64,000 nucleotides of DNA from an uncultured bacterium (lineage in GTDB: Bacteria; Cyanobacteriota; Vampirovibrionia; Gastranaerophilales; Gastranaerophilaceae). Below, in pieces: positions 8,141-18,247 of this stretch. The stretch's first letter is position 1, and the number at the start of each line of letters is the position of its first letter. The DNA lies in assembly GCA_902777385.1 (NCBI GenBank), contig CACYTP010000015.1, forward strand, positions 1 to 64,000. Direction: 5' to 3'. A program made the position numbers and the translations under genes. The notes beneath the pieces were generated by a model that did not search any database, had not been told where the DNA came from, and worked only from the letters and a program-made list of their open reading frames with translations.

Positions 8141-9388
8141 ATGAGAAACATTATGAAAAAAAGTATATTGGCTATAGGTGTATTTGCACTAACTTACGGT
8201 TGGTTTGTACACAACTCTGTGATGGCAGTTAACGGTCCGGCAAGATTATATGATCAGGTCTGGAAAATCATTGACGCAAGATACGTTGACAAGACCGACA
8301 ATCACCAAAACTGGGAAGCAAAATGGCGTCATAAGTACGATAATTATATCCAAACAGAGGAAGATGCTTATGTAGCTATCAACACCATGCTTGCGAGTTT
8401 AAATGATCCATACACTAGATTTTTGGAACCAAAAGAATTCCGAGATGAAAAAGCATCAATGGATGGAGCTTTAAAGGGTATTGGTATTCAAATAGGGATG
8501 AAAGACGGTAAATTAACGGTTATTGCACCTATTGAAGACACACCTGCAGAAAGAGCAGGACTGCTTGCAGGAGATATAATACTTGAAATTAACGGTCAAA
8601 GTACAAAAAGTATTACTGTAGATAAAGCTGCAGAACAAATACGAGGTCCTGAAAATACGACTGTTAATCTTTTAATTAAGAGAGACGGACTGGAGCAGCC
8701 AAAGCTATACACAGTTACCCGTGCAACAATTAAATTAAAAGCTGTATCACAAAAATTACCGGAATCCATAAAACTTCCACCTGATATGTGCTATATCAGA
8801 TTAAGTTCATTTATGAGTCAGAATGCAGCAAGTGAATTCAGAACAATAATAGAAAATAATTACAATAAAAAAGGTTTCATAATCGACTTGAGATCAAATC
8901 CGGGCGGCAGATTAGTGCATGCAATATCTATTTCTGATATGTTCCTTTCAAAAGGTGAAAACATCGTATCAACTGTTGACAGAAACAATTACATAATGAC
9001 AGATCATGCAACTACCGGAGTCCTTACGAAAAAACCTGTAGTTATACTGATTAACAAAGGTTCCGCATCTGCAAGTGAAATCTTCTCAGGTGCGATGAAA
9101 GATAACGGAAAGGCCGTTTTAGTCGGAGAAACTACGTTTGGTAAGGGTTTAGTACAGGAAGTGATACCTCTTGGAAGAGAAATTAGTGCCCACGTTACTA
9201 TTCAGAGATACTTAACTCCAAACGGCACAGATATTCACAAAAGGGGAATAGCACCTGATGTAGAAGTAAAACTTACTGAAGAAAATATCAAAAATAAAGA
9301 CGATGTTCAACTAAAAACAGGTATTGAAGTTTTACAGAAAATGATTAGAGGTGCATCAGTTGCCTCATTCTCCAAAAGATATTACTAA
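8141..9388 (+). CDS. ctpA: C-terminal processing peptidase (S41, CtpA/Prc family)
   Basis: The 415-residue protein has a signal or anchor segment (ILAIGVFALTYGWFV), an N-terminal helical part, a PDZ domain (about 105-190, GIGIQIGMKDGKL to AGDIILEINGQS) and an S41 protease domain. The Ser/Lys dyad is visible as S310 in NKGSASASE and K335 in GETTFGKGLVQ, 25 residues apart as in E. coli Prc. Such proteases trim C-termini of envelope proteins; in photosynthetic cyanobacteria CtpA matures PsbA, which cannot be the job here. A TGGAGGA Shine-Dalgarno precedes the ATG. An alternative start is the ATG four codons later. A terminator follows. Confidence 0.93.
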   Translation: MRNIMKKSILAIGVFALTYGWFVHNSVMAVNGPARLYDQVWKIIDARYVDKTDNHQNWEAKWRHKYDNYIQTEEDAYVAINTMLASLNDPYTRFLEPKEFRDEKASMDGALKGIGIQIGMKDGKLTVIAPIEDTPAERAGLLAGDIILEINGQSTKSITVDKAAEQIRGPENTTVNLLIKRDGLEQPKLYTVTRATIKLKAVSQKLPESIKLPPDMCYIRLSSFMSQNAASEFRTIIENNYNKKGFIIDLRSNPGGRLVHAISISDMFLSKGENIVSTVDRNNYIMTDHATTGVLTKKPVVILINKGSASASEIFSGAMKDNGKAVLVGETTFGKGLVQEVIPLGREISAHVTIQRYLTPNGTDIHKRGIAPDVEVKLTEENIKNKDDVQLKTGIEVLQKMIRGASVASFSKRYY

Positions 9389-9407
9389 AAACAAATTCAA
9401 AAAATAA

Positions 9408-9440
9408 CTAAAGGACTTCTCTTTATGAGAAGTCCTTTAT
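9408..9440 (+). terminator. Terminator after ctpA
   Basis: TAAAGGACTTCTC and GAGAAGTCCTTTA form a hairpin with a TTTAT loop. The T run is short, so strength is uncertain. The next gene starts only 15 nt later. Confidence 0.65.
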
Positions 9441-9454
9441 GCTAAAATATAATT

Positions 9455-9925
9455 ATGACAGACAAACTAAAAGCAAATATACTGAAAATAAAAATAATAC
9501 AAAAGCAGAAAGCATTATCCATTACAAACCTAAATGAATACAATTGCAACGAAATGCTGGATAAAATTGCTGCCAAACTTTATTCAGGATTTGATATTAT
9601 AATTTTTGATACCAAATATTCGGCAACGGACGCAGAAATTATAGATACAGCAAAAAAGATAAACAGTTTATGTGCAGAATTCAACGCAACATTCCTAATA
9701 AAAGGAAGAGCAGATATTGCATATACCACAGAAGCAGACGGTCTTATCCTTGATAAAAATGATATTCCGATTTCTGCAGCACATGAAATAACAGGTCATA
9801 ATTCTCTTACAGGCTTTATTACAGAAAAAGAATATGACGCTGATATTATTGACTTTATAATCAAAAACAATTCTTTAATATGCAAAACAGATAATAAAGT
9901 GATAAAAATAACAGAATTAGAATAA
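9455..9925 (+). CDS. ThiE-like (thiamine-phosphate synthase fold) protein, short
   Basis: These 156 residues resemble the first two thirds of the thiamine-phosphate synthase/TenI barrel: a strand near 18-22, KINSLCAEFNATFLIKGRADIAYTTEADGLILDKNDIPI matching the family's INDRxDLAxxxxADGVHLGxxD block (N-D-R replaced by K-G-R), then ITGHNSLTGFI. ThiE enzymes are about 200-210 residues; here the last strands with the phosphate site are replaced by a short tail. Loss of the Asn-Asp pair and the truncation suggest it no longer makes thiamine phosphate. It has no clear ribosome site and is followed after 1 nt by the HEFAH gene, so the two form a unit. Confidence 0.6.
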   Translation: MTDKLKANILKIKIIQKQKALSITNLNEYNCNEMLDKIAAKLYSGFDIIIFDTKYSATDAEIIDTAKKINSLCAEFNATFLIKGRADIAYTTEADGLILDKNDIPISAAHEITGHNSLTGFITEKEYDADIIDFIIKNNSLICKTDNKVIKITELE

Positions 9926-9926
9926 A

Positions 9927-10727
9927 ATGAATACCAAAAAAGAATTAATAGAGTATATAACTAATTTGGGATTAACAGTAAACACGAGAACAAAAGCTCG
10001 CGGACATCAGGGTTTTTTTATTAAAAACAGAATTGACATCTCAAAAAATATATCCGAAGAAAGAGCAATTCCGACACTTCTACACGAATTTGCCCATTTC
10101 GTACATTATCAGATTGAACCCAAAATGAACATAACAGGCGGAAGTTACACAGCCTTATTCGGAGAAGAAAATCCTATTATTGAAAAAGAATTAACCAAAG
10201 TTACGAATTTTGTTGACGAAAATTCATTATGCGTAAAATTGTACGAACATAAAGACAGAATAAAGAGTAAAATTAAAGAATACGAAAATATTATAAAAAA
10301 AGAATACCCTGATTTTATGCGATCAAAACCGTTTAAAGTTTTCAATAAATACATAAAAAAATCAGAAGCAAGATACCTGCTAAAATACGACCGAGTAAGA
10401 ATTGTAAGCGGTTTTTGGAAAAAGAATTATAAGCTGATAACAGTATCAACAATCGAACAAGATTTTCCCGACATGCCGGAGAGTTTTGCAGCATACATAA
10501 GACTAAAGTCTGCACAAAAAAAACAGACCAGAGTATCGGCACGAATTAATAAACTACATAAATACTACCAAAAACCAAATGAGATGTTTGCAAGACTAAT
10601 AGAAGGATTATATTTGGATAAGGAGTGGGTAAAAGCACTTGCCCCATATACTACAAAGCTTTTTTATGAAAAACTGAAAAACGGCTACTATCCATATTTA
10701 GATAAAGTAGTATATAAATACATTTAA
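9927..10727 (+). CDS. Putative zinc metallopeptidase-like protein (HEFAH)
   Basis: I do not recognise the family. A zinc-binding signature HEFAHFVH lies at residues 53-60, preceded by IPTLL, an active-site-helix context like gluzincins or ImmA-type proteins. The region after it is basic and helical (many Lys/Tyr), with a second conserved-looking block SFAAYIRLKSAQKK and NEMFARLIEGLYL, where a Glu could serve as the third ligand. No signal peptide or membrane segment is visible, so it should be cytoplasmic unless exported by another route. It begins 1 nt after the ThiE-like gene, implying co-translation. Protease activity is inferred only from the motif. Confidence 0.65.
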   Translation: MNTKKELIEYITNLGLTVNTRTKARGHQGFFIKNRIDISKNISEERAIPTLLHEFAHFVHYQIEPKMNITGGSYTALFGEENPIIEKELTKVTNFVDENSLCVKLYEHKDRIKSKIKEYENIIKKEYPDFMRSKPFKVFNKYIKKSEARYLLKYDRVRIVSGFWKKNYKLITVSTIEQDFPDMPESFAAYIRLKSAQKKQTRVSARINKLHKYYQKPNEMFARLIEGLYLDKEWVKALAPYTTKLFYEKLKNGYYPYLDKVVYKYI

Positions 10728-10813
10728 GCGTAACATTTTTTAAAAAACTATTTACAGATACGCAATTTATTTTATGTTTTGACTTTATCTAAATAATTTC
10801 CGGAGTAAAATAA

Positions 10814-13309
10814 GTGCATTTATCCATTCAAAACATACAATATAAAATTTGCAATCAACTCAATTCACCTGTTCCGAATAAAACCCCGCAAAACAGTTCA
10901 AATAATTCGGCAAACAATATAAAGGAGCTGTCTAATATTTGTTACAAACCGAATTTTACATCAAACTCAGAGGAACAATCTTTTGAATGCAGAAAAGAAG
11001 CATTAATCAACAAAATGAGAGCTAATTATGTTTCTGAAGATATTATAAATAATATTTCAGATTTGCTCACTGACGGGAATATTTCACTTGCTGAAATTTT
11101 ATTGTTTGACAAAAAAATAAATAAAAGAGAGATTGATATTCCGGAGATTTTAAAAAACACCACAGCAGATAATGCTGATATTGCAAAAGATGTCTGCTAT
11201 AATCCAAATATTCGTGGAAATCTGAAACCAATTATCATAAGTGTAACTACACACAAGACAAAGGAGCTTGCAAAAAATCTTATTGACGAAATTAACCCTA
11301 TTTATATAGATAATATTCTGGAAGTTGCTCAATACGGAGATAATCTTCAAACGGCAGGGACATTATGCTCGGCATTCAGATATGATAATAAACCTTTTCC
11401 TGTCAGACAAATCAAATTATTACCTGAAATAAATCAGGATGATATAGATTTACTCAAAATAATATATATAAATCAAAGTCTATCAGAGAATACTCAGCGG
11501 GAATATCTTGAAAATATAACAGATTTTAATATGCCGCTAATAAGAAAAATGTACGGTAAAGACATGCCTGATGAACTGCTGATACACGCTTTATCAGAAT
11601 TAAACAGCAAAAAAGATTATCTTGATGAGAATGATATTGAAGAACTTATCGGCAGAGTAGAATACCAAAGAGGGCTTATTCAAAGTAACCCTCAGCATTA
11701 TATAAGAAGCATCCAACCGGAAGCGGCAAACGGTTATCGAAAAATCACACCTGAACTTTTTGGTGAAATAATTAATTCACGTTATACTCCTTTGATACTC
11801 GTTGTATCAATTTTTGATAAAGAAACAACAGACGTAATTTTCAGCAAAAGAGAAAACTTTTCCATAAAATATATCGACAAAATAAACAAGCTTAAATACT
11901 CTGACTATATAATGCTGAAAAAGCTTGCACAATGCTCTGATCGAAATGGTAACAGCTATAACCCTACACAAAAAATTGAGTTTATAGATATGGTATCTGC
12001 CCTCAACTCCGCACCTAACGTTAAAGAAATTGCAAACAAAATGATTGATGACGGCAGAGTAGATATAGAAGCTCTTAACAGACGAATTTTAAAAATAATA
12101 TATGACAATATGGGATTAAGTGAAGAGCAAATTAATAGTATTCCGTATAAAAAGAACCAATTATGGGATATAAAACTCGTACACATGCTTGCAGCTGAAT
12201 TAAACAGGACAAACTACACAAAACCCCTCCATGATATGATAAAAGCAGCGAGCTTCGGGGAGTTTACCACTTATATAAATTCTTCTGACAACATCTATGG
12301 TCAAACAAATTTACAAACAAAAAAGATGTTTAATGAAAATAAACTAAACTACTCTAAATGGCTAAATCCCGATACAAATTTGGAAATTAATTTTATTACC
12401 GCTGATGACAAAATTGATATCATAAATATTATGTCTGAACAAACAGAAGAGGACATAGAATTTTTACGACAATCTAATCCCAAGTTAAAAAAACTGATTG
12501 ATAAACTTGTTCAGCCATATATTCAAAATGATAAATTTGTTATTCCGGATAACTACAGAGGCAATAAATTAAAGCTTGAAAATCTTGTAAAAAACATTAT
12601 TGTACAATTTGACAAAATATGGAAACAAGCTGAAGCCAATAAATCAATAGCTCATACAAAAATGGACAGCGAATTGCTAAAAAAAGCAACCGATACCCTG
12701 ATGATACAATATCACCTTATAGAACGTTATAATGCTCTTGAAATTTTAGATGATAAAGAACAAAATCAAAACTACAACCTGACTATTAAGAACTGGGACA
12801 GAATTCCACAAAAGGATTTGTTTCAGGGAAATTACTCTACTTGCTGTCTGGCACTTGGCAAGGGTTCAAATTCAAATGCAATGCCGCAATACCTTTTAAA
12901 TACCGCATTCAATATGATTGAAATCAAAGATAATGATTCAGGTGAGATTATAGGTAATGCACTATGCTATTGGATAAAAACGGATAAGTTTGAAACGCCG
13001 ATACTGGCTGTTGATAATATTGAAATAAATAATTTATATAAACCATCAGAAAAAATAGGATATGAACTTCGTAATGCAATAATAAAATATGCAAAAAACT
13101 TGGCATCTTACACAAGTAACGGCAGATATAATAAGGTAATACTTGGCAAATCATTTAATGATATTCCGACCAATGACCTAAAACCAATAACCGCTAATAT
13201 CAGCCTTATCGGTAATATATCCGCAAATGATATATATTTGGATTTATACGGGGGCAGAAAACTGAAAACTCAGCTTGAAAATTCTGATGTAGAACTATAT
13301 CTAATATAG
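10814..13309 (+). CDS. Large lineage-specific protein of unknown function
   Basis: The start is a GTG with CGGAG 8 nt upstream. The 831-residue product has an Asn/Ser-rich, probably disordered N-terminus (residues 1-45) ending in YKPNFTSN, which resembles the S-F-x-G tag of other proteins in this window. Then comes a long, mostly helical body with Leu-rich stretches, and a distinct C-terminal 180 residues beginning NYSTCCLALGKGSN. That part alternates strands and ends in ELRNAIIKYAKNLA, vaguely like an acyltransferase (GNAT) helix; I would not call it one on this evidence. There is no signal peptide or TM helix. It is a single gene. Its size, tag and composition suggest an effector or scaffold specific to the group. 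Confidence 0.7.
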   Translation: MHLSIQNIQYKICNQLNSPVPNKTPQNSSNNSANNIKELSNICYKPNFTSNSEEQSFECRKEALINKMRANYVSEDIINNISDLLTDGNISLAEILLFDKKINKREIDIPEILKNTTADNADIAKDVCYNPNIRGNLKPIIISVTTHKTKELAKNLIDEINPIYIDNILEVAQYGDNLQTAGTLCSAFRYDNKPFPVRQIKLLPEINQDDIDLLKIIYINQSLSENTQREYLENITDFNMPLIRKMYGKDMPDELLIHALSELNSKKDYLDENDIEELIGRVEYQRGLIQSNPQHYIRSIQPEAANGYRKITPELFGEIINSRYTPLILVVSIFDKETTDVIFSKRENFSIKYIDKINKLKYSDYIMLKKLAQCSDRNGNSYNPTQKIEFIDMVSALNSAPNVKEIANKMIDDGRVDIEALNRRILKIIYDNMGLSEEQINSIPYKKNQLWDIKLVHMLAAELNRTNYTKPLHDMIKAASFGEFTTYINSSDNIYGQTNLQTKKMFNENKLNYSKWLNPDTNLEINFITADDKIDIINIMSEQTEEDIEFLRQSNPKLKKLIDKLVQPYIQNDKFVIPDNYRGNKLKLENLVKNIIVQFDKIWKQAEANKSIAHTKMDSELLKKATDTLMIQYHLIERYNALEILDDKEQNQNYNLTIKNWDRIPQKDLFQGNYSTCCLALGKGSNSNAMPQYLLNTAFNMIEIKDNDSGEIIGNALCYWIKTDKFETPILAVDNIEINNLYKPSEKIGYELRNAIIKYAKNLASYTSNGRYNKVILGKSFNDIPTNDLKPITANISLIGNISANDIYLDLYGGRKLKTQLENSDVELYLI

Positions 13310-13426
13310 GCACAAAAACATATCTTACAGTATTAATGAGCATTTTTATTCGTTAAATTGATAATATATTAACAATTATTTAGATTTTGAGCTGAAATAT
13401 TAATTTTTTGTTTATTTTTTTAAGAA

Positions 13427-13454
13427 TTTACAAAATCAATGTTATAACAATAAT
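13427..13454 (+). promoter_or_regulatory. Possible dnaK promoter
   Basis: TTTACA (13427-13432) and AATAAT (13449-13454) are 16 nt apart, leaving an untranslated leader of about 100 nt. No CIRCE operator (TTAGCACTC inverted repeat) was seen between 13310 and 13559, so HrcA control is not indicated here. Confidence 0.35.
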
Positions 13455-13559
13455 GTAAGGTGAATTGGCATGTAAGTCAAAACTAAACGCACTGAAAAAA
13501 CTTATTTACTCATTCACTTATTTACTCAAAAACAAAAAATGTAAAAGGAGATAAAAACT

Positions 13560-15404
13560 ATGGCAAAAACAATTGGTATTGACCTCGGAACAACAAACTC
13601 CGTAGTCGCAGTTATGGAAGGCGGTAAACCTACCGTTATTGCCAACGCAGAAGGTTCAAGAACAACTCCTTCTATAGTTGGTTTTTCAAAAACAGGTGAA
13701 AGATTGGTTGGTCAGTTGGCTAAACGTCAGGCAATTTTGAACCCTGAAAAAACAATCGCTTCAATAAAAAGACACATGGGCGATGATTACAAAGTAAATA
13801 TTGATGGTAAAGATTATACACCTCAGGAAATTTCTTCAATGATATTGAGAAAATTAGCAGATGACGCTTCCGCATATCTTGGGGAAAAGGTTACATCAGC
13901 AGTTATCACAGTTCCTGCATATTTTAATGATGCACAAAGACAGGCAACAAAAGATGCCGGAAAAATTGCAGGTCTTGACGTACTTCGTATCGTAAACGAA
14001 CCTACGGCAGCAGCTTTGGCTTACGGTCTTGAAAAAGAAAAAGCAGAAAAGGTACTTGTATTCGACTTAGGTGGTGGTACATTCGATGTGTCAATACTTG
14101 AAATCGGTGATGGCGTTCACGAAGTTCTTTCAACATCAGGTGATACACACTTAGGTGGTGATGACTTTGACCAGAAGATTATGGACTGGATGTGTGAAGA
14201 ATTCAAGAAACAGGAAGGAATTGACCTTCACAACGATAAACAGGCTATGCAGCGTGTCAAAGAAGCCGCAGAAAAAGCAAAAATCGAATTATCATCTGTT
14301 ATTGAAACAAGCATAAGCTTACCATTCATCACAGCTGATGCAAATGGTGCAAAACACTTGGAATTGTCATTAACAAGAGCTAAATTTGAAGATTTAAGCC
14401 GTGACTTACTTAACAGATGTAAAGTTCCTGTAGAAACAGCATTAAAAGATGCCGGAGTTTCAAAAGACGATATAAATGAAGTTGTATTGGTTGGTGGTTC
14501 TTCAAGAATTCCTGCCGTTCAGCAATTGGTAAAAGAATACACAGGAAAAGAACCTAACCAATCAGTTAACCCTGATGAAGTTGTAGCAGTTGGTGCTGCA
14601 GTTCAGGCAGGTGTACTTGCCGGTGAAGTTAAAGATATCGTATTGTTAGATGTAACTCCATTAACATTAGGTATTGAAACATTGGGTGGTGTTATGACTC
14701 CGTTAGTTCCAAGAAACACTACAATCCCGACTTCAAAATCTCAAGTGTTCTCTACTGCCGAAAATAATCAGACCGCCGTTGATATTCACGTTTTGCAGGG
14801 TGAAAGACCTATGGCAAAAGATAATAAATCACTCGGTATGTTCCGTTTAGACGGTATCCCGCCTGCAATGAGAGGATTGCCTCAAATCGAAGTTACATTC
14901 GATATTGACGCTAACGGTATCGTAAATGTTTCAGCTAAAGATAAAGCAACTAACAAAGAACAGAAGATTACAATCACAAATTCTTCTAACCTGAGCGAAG
15001 CTGATATTGACAAAATGGTTAAAGAGGCTGAAGCTAATGCCGCTGAAGATAAGAAGAAAAAAGAAGAAGCTGAAATCAAAAATAATGCTACAAGCTTAAT
15101 CGGTTCAGCAGACAGAATTGTAAAAGACTTTGAAGGCAAAATCGACGAAGCTGATAAGACAAAACTTGAAGAACAAAAGGCAGCTTTACAAAAGGCAATT
15201 GATGAAAACAAATCATCTGATGAATTGAAAAAATTATCCGATGAACTTCAACAGACAATGTTTGGCATTTCTCAAAAGGCTTATGAAGCTGTACAGAAAG
15301 AAGAACAGGCTAATCAAGGTTCAGCAAGCACAGACAGTGCATCATCTTCATCATCTGACAACAAAGACGATGACGTTATTGATGCTGAATATACTAAAGA
15401 ATAG
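13560..15404 (+). CDS. dnaK: Hsp70 chaperone DnaK
   Basis: The 614 residues show the full Hsp70 layout. The ATPase domain has [13 protein letters not shown] at the N-terminus, [27 protein letters not shown] and [12 protein letters not shown]. The substrate-binding domain starts at [13 protein letters not shown], followed by a helical lid and the acidic tail [11 protein letters not shown]. It refolds proteins in an ATP cycle with DnaJ and GrpE, neither of which is encoded nearby. AAAAGGAG lies 8 nt before the ATG. A strong terminator follows, so it is monocistronic. Codon use is more GC-rich in wobble positions than in its hypothetical neighbours, consistent with high expression. Confidence 0.98.
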   Translation: MAKTIGIDLGTTNSVVAVMEGGKPTVIANAEGSRTTPSIVGFSKTGERLVGQLAKRQAILNPEKTIASIKRHMGDDYKVNIDGKDYTPQEISSMILRKLADDASAYLGEKVTSAVITVPAYFNDAQRQATKDAGKIAGLDVLRIVNEPTAAALAYGLEKEKAEKVLVFDLGGGTFDVSILEIGDGVHEVLSTSGDTHLGGDDFDQKIMDWMCEEFKKQEGIDLHNDKQAMQRVKEAAEKAKIELSSVIETSISLPFITADANGAKHLELSLTRAKFEDLSRDLLNRCKVPVETALKDAGVSKDDINEVVLVGGSSRIPAVQQLVKEYTGKEPNQSVNPDEVVAVGAAVQAGVLAGEVKDIVLLDVTPLTLGIETLGGVMTPLVPRNTTIPTSKSQVFSTAENNQTAVDIHVLQGERPMAKDNKSLGMFRLDGIPPAMRGLPQIEVTFDIDANGIVNVSAKDKATNKEQKITITNSSNLSEADIDKMVKEAEANAAEDKKKKEEAEIKNNATSLIGSADRIVKDFEGKIDEADKTKLEEQKAALQKAIDENKSSDELKKLSDELQQTMFGISQKAYEAVQKEEQANQGSASTDSASSSSSDNKDDDVIDAEYTKE

Positions 15405-15426
15405 TCGAAAAATTCAAATTACAGGA

Positions 15427-15458
15427 AAGCAGGTTGAAATTTCAACCTGCTTTTTTGT
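15427..15458 (+). terminator. Terminator after dnaK
   Basis: AAGCAGGTTGAAA pairs with TTTCAACCTGCTT and is followed by TTTT. Confidence 0.88.
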
Positions 15459-15548
15459 TAAGATTTTAAAACCTAATTAAAGTTTATAGCATAATTTCCG
15501 TATTAAATACAAGTAGAGCAAAGTGTATTTCGGAGAAATTTTCAATAA

Positions 15549-17723
15549 ATGGTTGATAAAATTAACCTTAACAAATTACTATCTATGTTAACGGTAGGGT
15601 ATTCAAGCACAAACAAACCGTTTGAGGACTTGAGTTTATTCCCGTCAGATTTTAGCGTAAAAAAATCCGAAATACTTTCAATTTTTTCATCGGAGGAAGA
15701 AAAAAAGGCTGCTGAACAAATTTTCAATTATTTTAATCTTAATGAAAACAAAATTGATGGAGAAGATATTTTTGATTTATCCGAAATTACGAATATTGCA
15801 GAAGAGCTTGCTTATTCTGCTGACTTAGATGGGGATATTTATAACATTTCAGAAGAAGAAATCACAAAATACTTTGCTCAAAAAGGAATTACCGTAACTC
15901 CTAAAACGGTAATGCGACTGCTGAATAAAATAGGAACGATGAGAGATTATTCTAAAAATATTCGCAACGGAGTGTTTAAAATTGGTTCAGAAAAACATGA
16001 CTGCACGGTAACAACCGACACAACAGATTCTACAGGCAGAACTTACATACTCACAGATAAGGAAACCAATCAAAAATACAAAGCGGTAATGGGCGGACAA
16101 GACGCTGCATTACAAATACTAACAGATGATTTTTACTCGAGATTTTTATCAGGGACTAAAACCCAAATCAAGAGAGTAATTTCCCCAAACGAAGTAATCG
16201 GAATAGTCCTGCCTGATAATCCTGTTCAATATTCTGATACAACAGAAAAAAAAGCACTTGATGTATTTTTAGGAAACACCGGTTCCCCTGCTAAAGGTGC
16301 ATTTGGCACAGATTTACGCAATAATAAAAAATCATTTACATCTGTTCTGACTGAACTGAAAGAACAGGCAAAAAACACAACCATAGATGATATTGTAAAA
16401 ATTCTTGAAACTATATCTGACTACAATGAAACAGAAATAAAAAACCTATTAAAAAAATATAATTATGATAAACAATATGCCGATATTTTAACCGAGAGAA
16501 TACATTTTGCCAAAGAAATGTTGTCCCACGTTTCTGAAATAAAACAAACAAATAAAATGACCGCTTCGGATTTTACGGAAAAACTTGAAGCCATTACTTT
16601 AAAACATTTAATATCAGAAGCAACTGAAGAAAAAGTATTACTAGATTACCAGAAAGCAATTGATGAACTTTCAAATCTGAAAACAAAAGAAGCTCTACAA
16701 AAATTACTTAATGATAAAAGAGAAACATTTGATTATAATCAGCATTTGGTAGATTCCAAAGCCATTTCAGAAGACGATATAGAAACGGCACTAACAAAAT
16801 ACGGCTATGTAAAGACAAATGTTTTGAAAGATTTTGGTCCTTTGTATGCAAAACGTTTTACGGACGATGAACTTAATATTTTAAAGAAAAAATACGGAGA
16901 TAATGCAGATGCGGTCAAGGAAATATTAGAAATGCCAATACTTGTTTCTGATATTATAAAAACTATCCGCCAACGTGCCTCTATAGGCTACGACGTACTT
17001 GCAAATCGTGAGAATTTTGACACATTCATTTTGACATCAATTATGATGAATGATTTGCAGGGAAATTATGAATATGAAAGCGGACAATATGATTTACTGC
17101 AAGAATCTGCCAAAAACTGGCCGAATAAATCTGAAACCGGAGCTATAGACTTCTATAAGAGTGAAGAATATTGGAAAATTAACAATGCACTGACAGAACT
17201 AAAGCTTGAGGATACAGAACCATCTCCAAAAATTTCTAAAATGATAACCCAACTCACAAAGCTTATAGATAAAACAAAAGCACCAAAATCTTTTTCCGCA
17301 TACAGAGGAGAAGGGTATGAGATATTTAACTCAATAAAATTATCCTCGGGTATAACTCTTGGGAATGCGATGGAAGAAATTGCACTTAACATCCAAAAAG
17401 AGGGTGCTACAGATTTAAACAAAAGTAAAATTAATAAACTGATTGAAGAAGTCCAAAACAGTAACTTTACAGCGACGCAGGAAAGATTTATGTCAACATC
17501 TATGACTGAGGAAACAGCACTTGGATTTGGCAAAACAGAACTCATAATAGAAGCACCTGCCGGCAGCAAAGCTATAAGTATTGATGCAGTTAATGTTCTT
17601 GGAAACTTTACTGTAGAAGAAGAAATTTTATTCCAGCGTGGTTCAAAGCTTACAATTACCGATTTGGAATATAACTATGACACAAACAAATGGGTTATAT
17701 ACGCCATTGTGGAAACGAATTAA
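15549..17723 (+). CDS. Putative mono-ADP-ribosyltransferase (R-S-E class) with EF-hand-like N-terminus
   Basis: The last 145 residues of this 724-residue protein carry the three motifs of the C3/VIP2/iota class of ADP-ribosyltransferases: R586 in SAYRGEG, the STS block (S649-T650-S651) in RFMSTSMTEETALGFG, and E690-E-E692 in TVEEEILFQRGSKL, followed by the usual final strands. Family members transfer ADP-ribose from NAD to an Arg or Asn of a host or competitor protein. Residues 55-105 hold two EF-hand-like loops, the better one being ADLDGDIYNISEEE, so calcium binding is possible. The middle (150-560) is helical and unrecognised. There is no signal peptide. CGGAG precedes the ATG at a long spacing (about 13 nt). 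An effector or toxin role is inferred; the target is unknown. Confidence 0.75.
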   Translation: MVDKINLNKLLSMLTVGYSSTNKPFEDLSLFPSDFSVKKSEILSIFSSEEEKKAAEQIFNYFNLNENKIDGEDIFDLSEITNIAEELAYSADLDGDIYNISEEEITKYFAQKGITVTPKTVMRLLNKIGTMRDYSKNIRNGVFKIGSEKHDCTVTTDTTDSTGRTYILTDKETNQKYKAVMGGQDAALQILTDDFYSRFLSGTKTQIKRVISPNEVIGIVLPDNPVQYSDTTEKKALDVFLGNTGSPAKGAFGTDLRNNKKSFTSVLTELKEQAKNTTIDDIVKILETISDYNETEIKNLLKKYNYDKQYADILTERIHFAKEMLSHVSEIKQTNKMTASDFTEKLEAITLKHLISEATEEKVLLDYQKAIDELSNLKTKEALQKLLNDKRETFDYNQHLVDSKAISEDDIETALTKYGYVKTNVLKDFGPLYAKRFTDDELNILKKKYGDNADAVKEILEMPILVSDIIKTIRQRASIGYDVLANRENFDTFILTSIMMNDLQGNYEYESGQYDLLQESAKNWPNKSETGAIDFYKSEEYWKINNALTELKLEDTEPSPKISKMITQLTKLIDKTKAPKSFSAYRGEGYEIFNSIKLSSGITLGNAMEEIALNIQKEGATDLNKSKINKLIEEVQNSNFTATQERFMSTSMTEETALGFGKTELIIEAPAGSKAISIDAVNVLGNFTVEEEILFQRGSKLTITDLEYNYDTNKWVIYAIVETN

Positions 17724-17733
17724 GGAGCAATTT

Positions 17734-17889
17734 ATGTATGATAATAAAGTAAATAACAATTTAATATTCAAGAAAAAAGATATAAAATTCTTTGCGGAAG
17801 ACATAGAGAAAATGAAGCTTATGAATGAAGATGAACGTATAAAATACAAGAGTATGCTAAAACGTAAACATCGCTACATAGTTAAATAA
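17734..17889 (+). CDS. Small basic protein, unknown function
   Basis: A 51-residue product starts at an ATG 6 nt after an AAGGAG that overlaps the stop codon of the ADP-ribosyltransferase-like gene. It is Lys-rich and helical (KKKDIKFFAEDIEKMKLM, then MLKRKHRYIVK). There is no signal peptide or membrane segment. The spacing implies translational coupling with the gene before it. A regulatory, chaperone or immunity role for the upstream protein is possible but rests on position alone. Confidence 0.6.
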   Translation: MYDNKVNNNLIFKKKDIKFFAEDIEKMKLMNEDERIKYKSMLKRKHRYIVK

Positions 17890-17962
17890 AAGTATAGAAA
17901 AACGGGTAATTGTTACAAAGAAACATGTATGGTCTAATACACCTGATTAAAGGAGCAGATGT

Positions 17963-18160
17963 ATGAAAAAAATATTAACTATCGTATTTTTATTAACTAT
18001 ATGTATCGGAGGTGCAGCATTTGCCGCAATAGTATCCGGTTCGGATGCAAGCTTCAGACGTGGTTGCTGTTCTCATCATGGCGGAGTTTCATACTGCGGT
18101 AAAAGCGGATATTATGTATGTGTTGACGGTGCAGTCAGCCCGACTTGCAGATGCAGATAA
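17963..18160 (+). CDS. Small exported Cys-rich peptide, copy 1
   Basis: The 65-residue peptide has a clear signal sequence (KKILTIVFLLTICIGGAAFA) and a mature part of about 43 residues with the pattern GCCSHHGGVSYC...GYYVCVDGAVSPTCRC: six or more Cys, a CC-x-HHGG core and a C-terminal Cys cluster. The second copy follows 87 nt downstream with the same core. I cannot name the family. A disulfide-stabilised secreted peptide or a metal-binding domain would both fit. AAAGGAG lies 7 nt before the ATG. Confidence 0.75.
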   Translation: MKKILTIVFLLTICIGGAAFAAIVSGSDASFRRGCCSHHGGVSYCGKSGYYVCVDGAVSPTCRCR

Positions 18161-18247
18161 ATTAACAACTTAATGAATTGTAATATATTACCGTATTTTA
18201 TCAAAATTTTCCCGAAAAAATTTTTTAAATAAATGTAGGGAAAATTT

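Noticed and set aside
9448..9453. TATAAT as promoter of the ThiE-like gene
   Set aside because: It is 1 nt from the ATG, so transcription would start inside the gene. No other start is available.
13310..13559. CIRCE operator before dnaK
   Set aside because: No TTAGCACTC inverted repeat is present in the 250 bases upstream.
14882..15211. Antisense open frame of 109 residues over dnaK
   Set aside because: It is a shadow of the dnaK lid, rich in Ser and Leu, without start signals.
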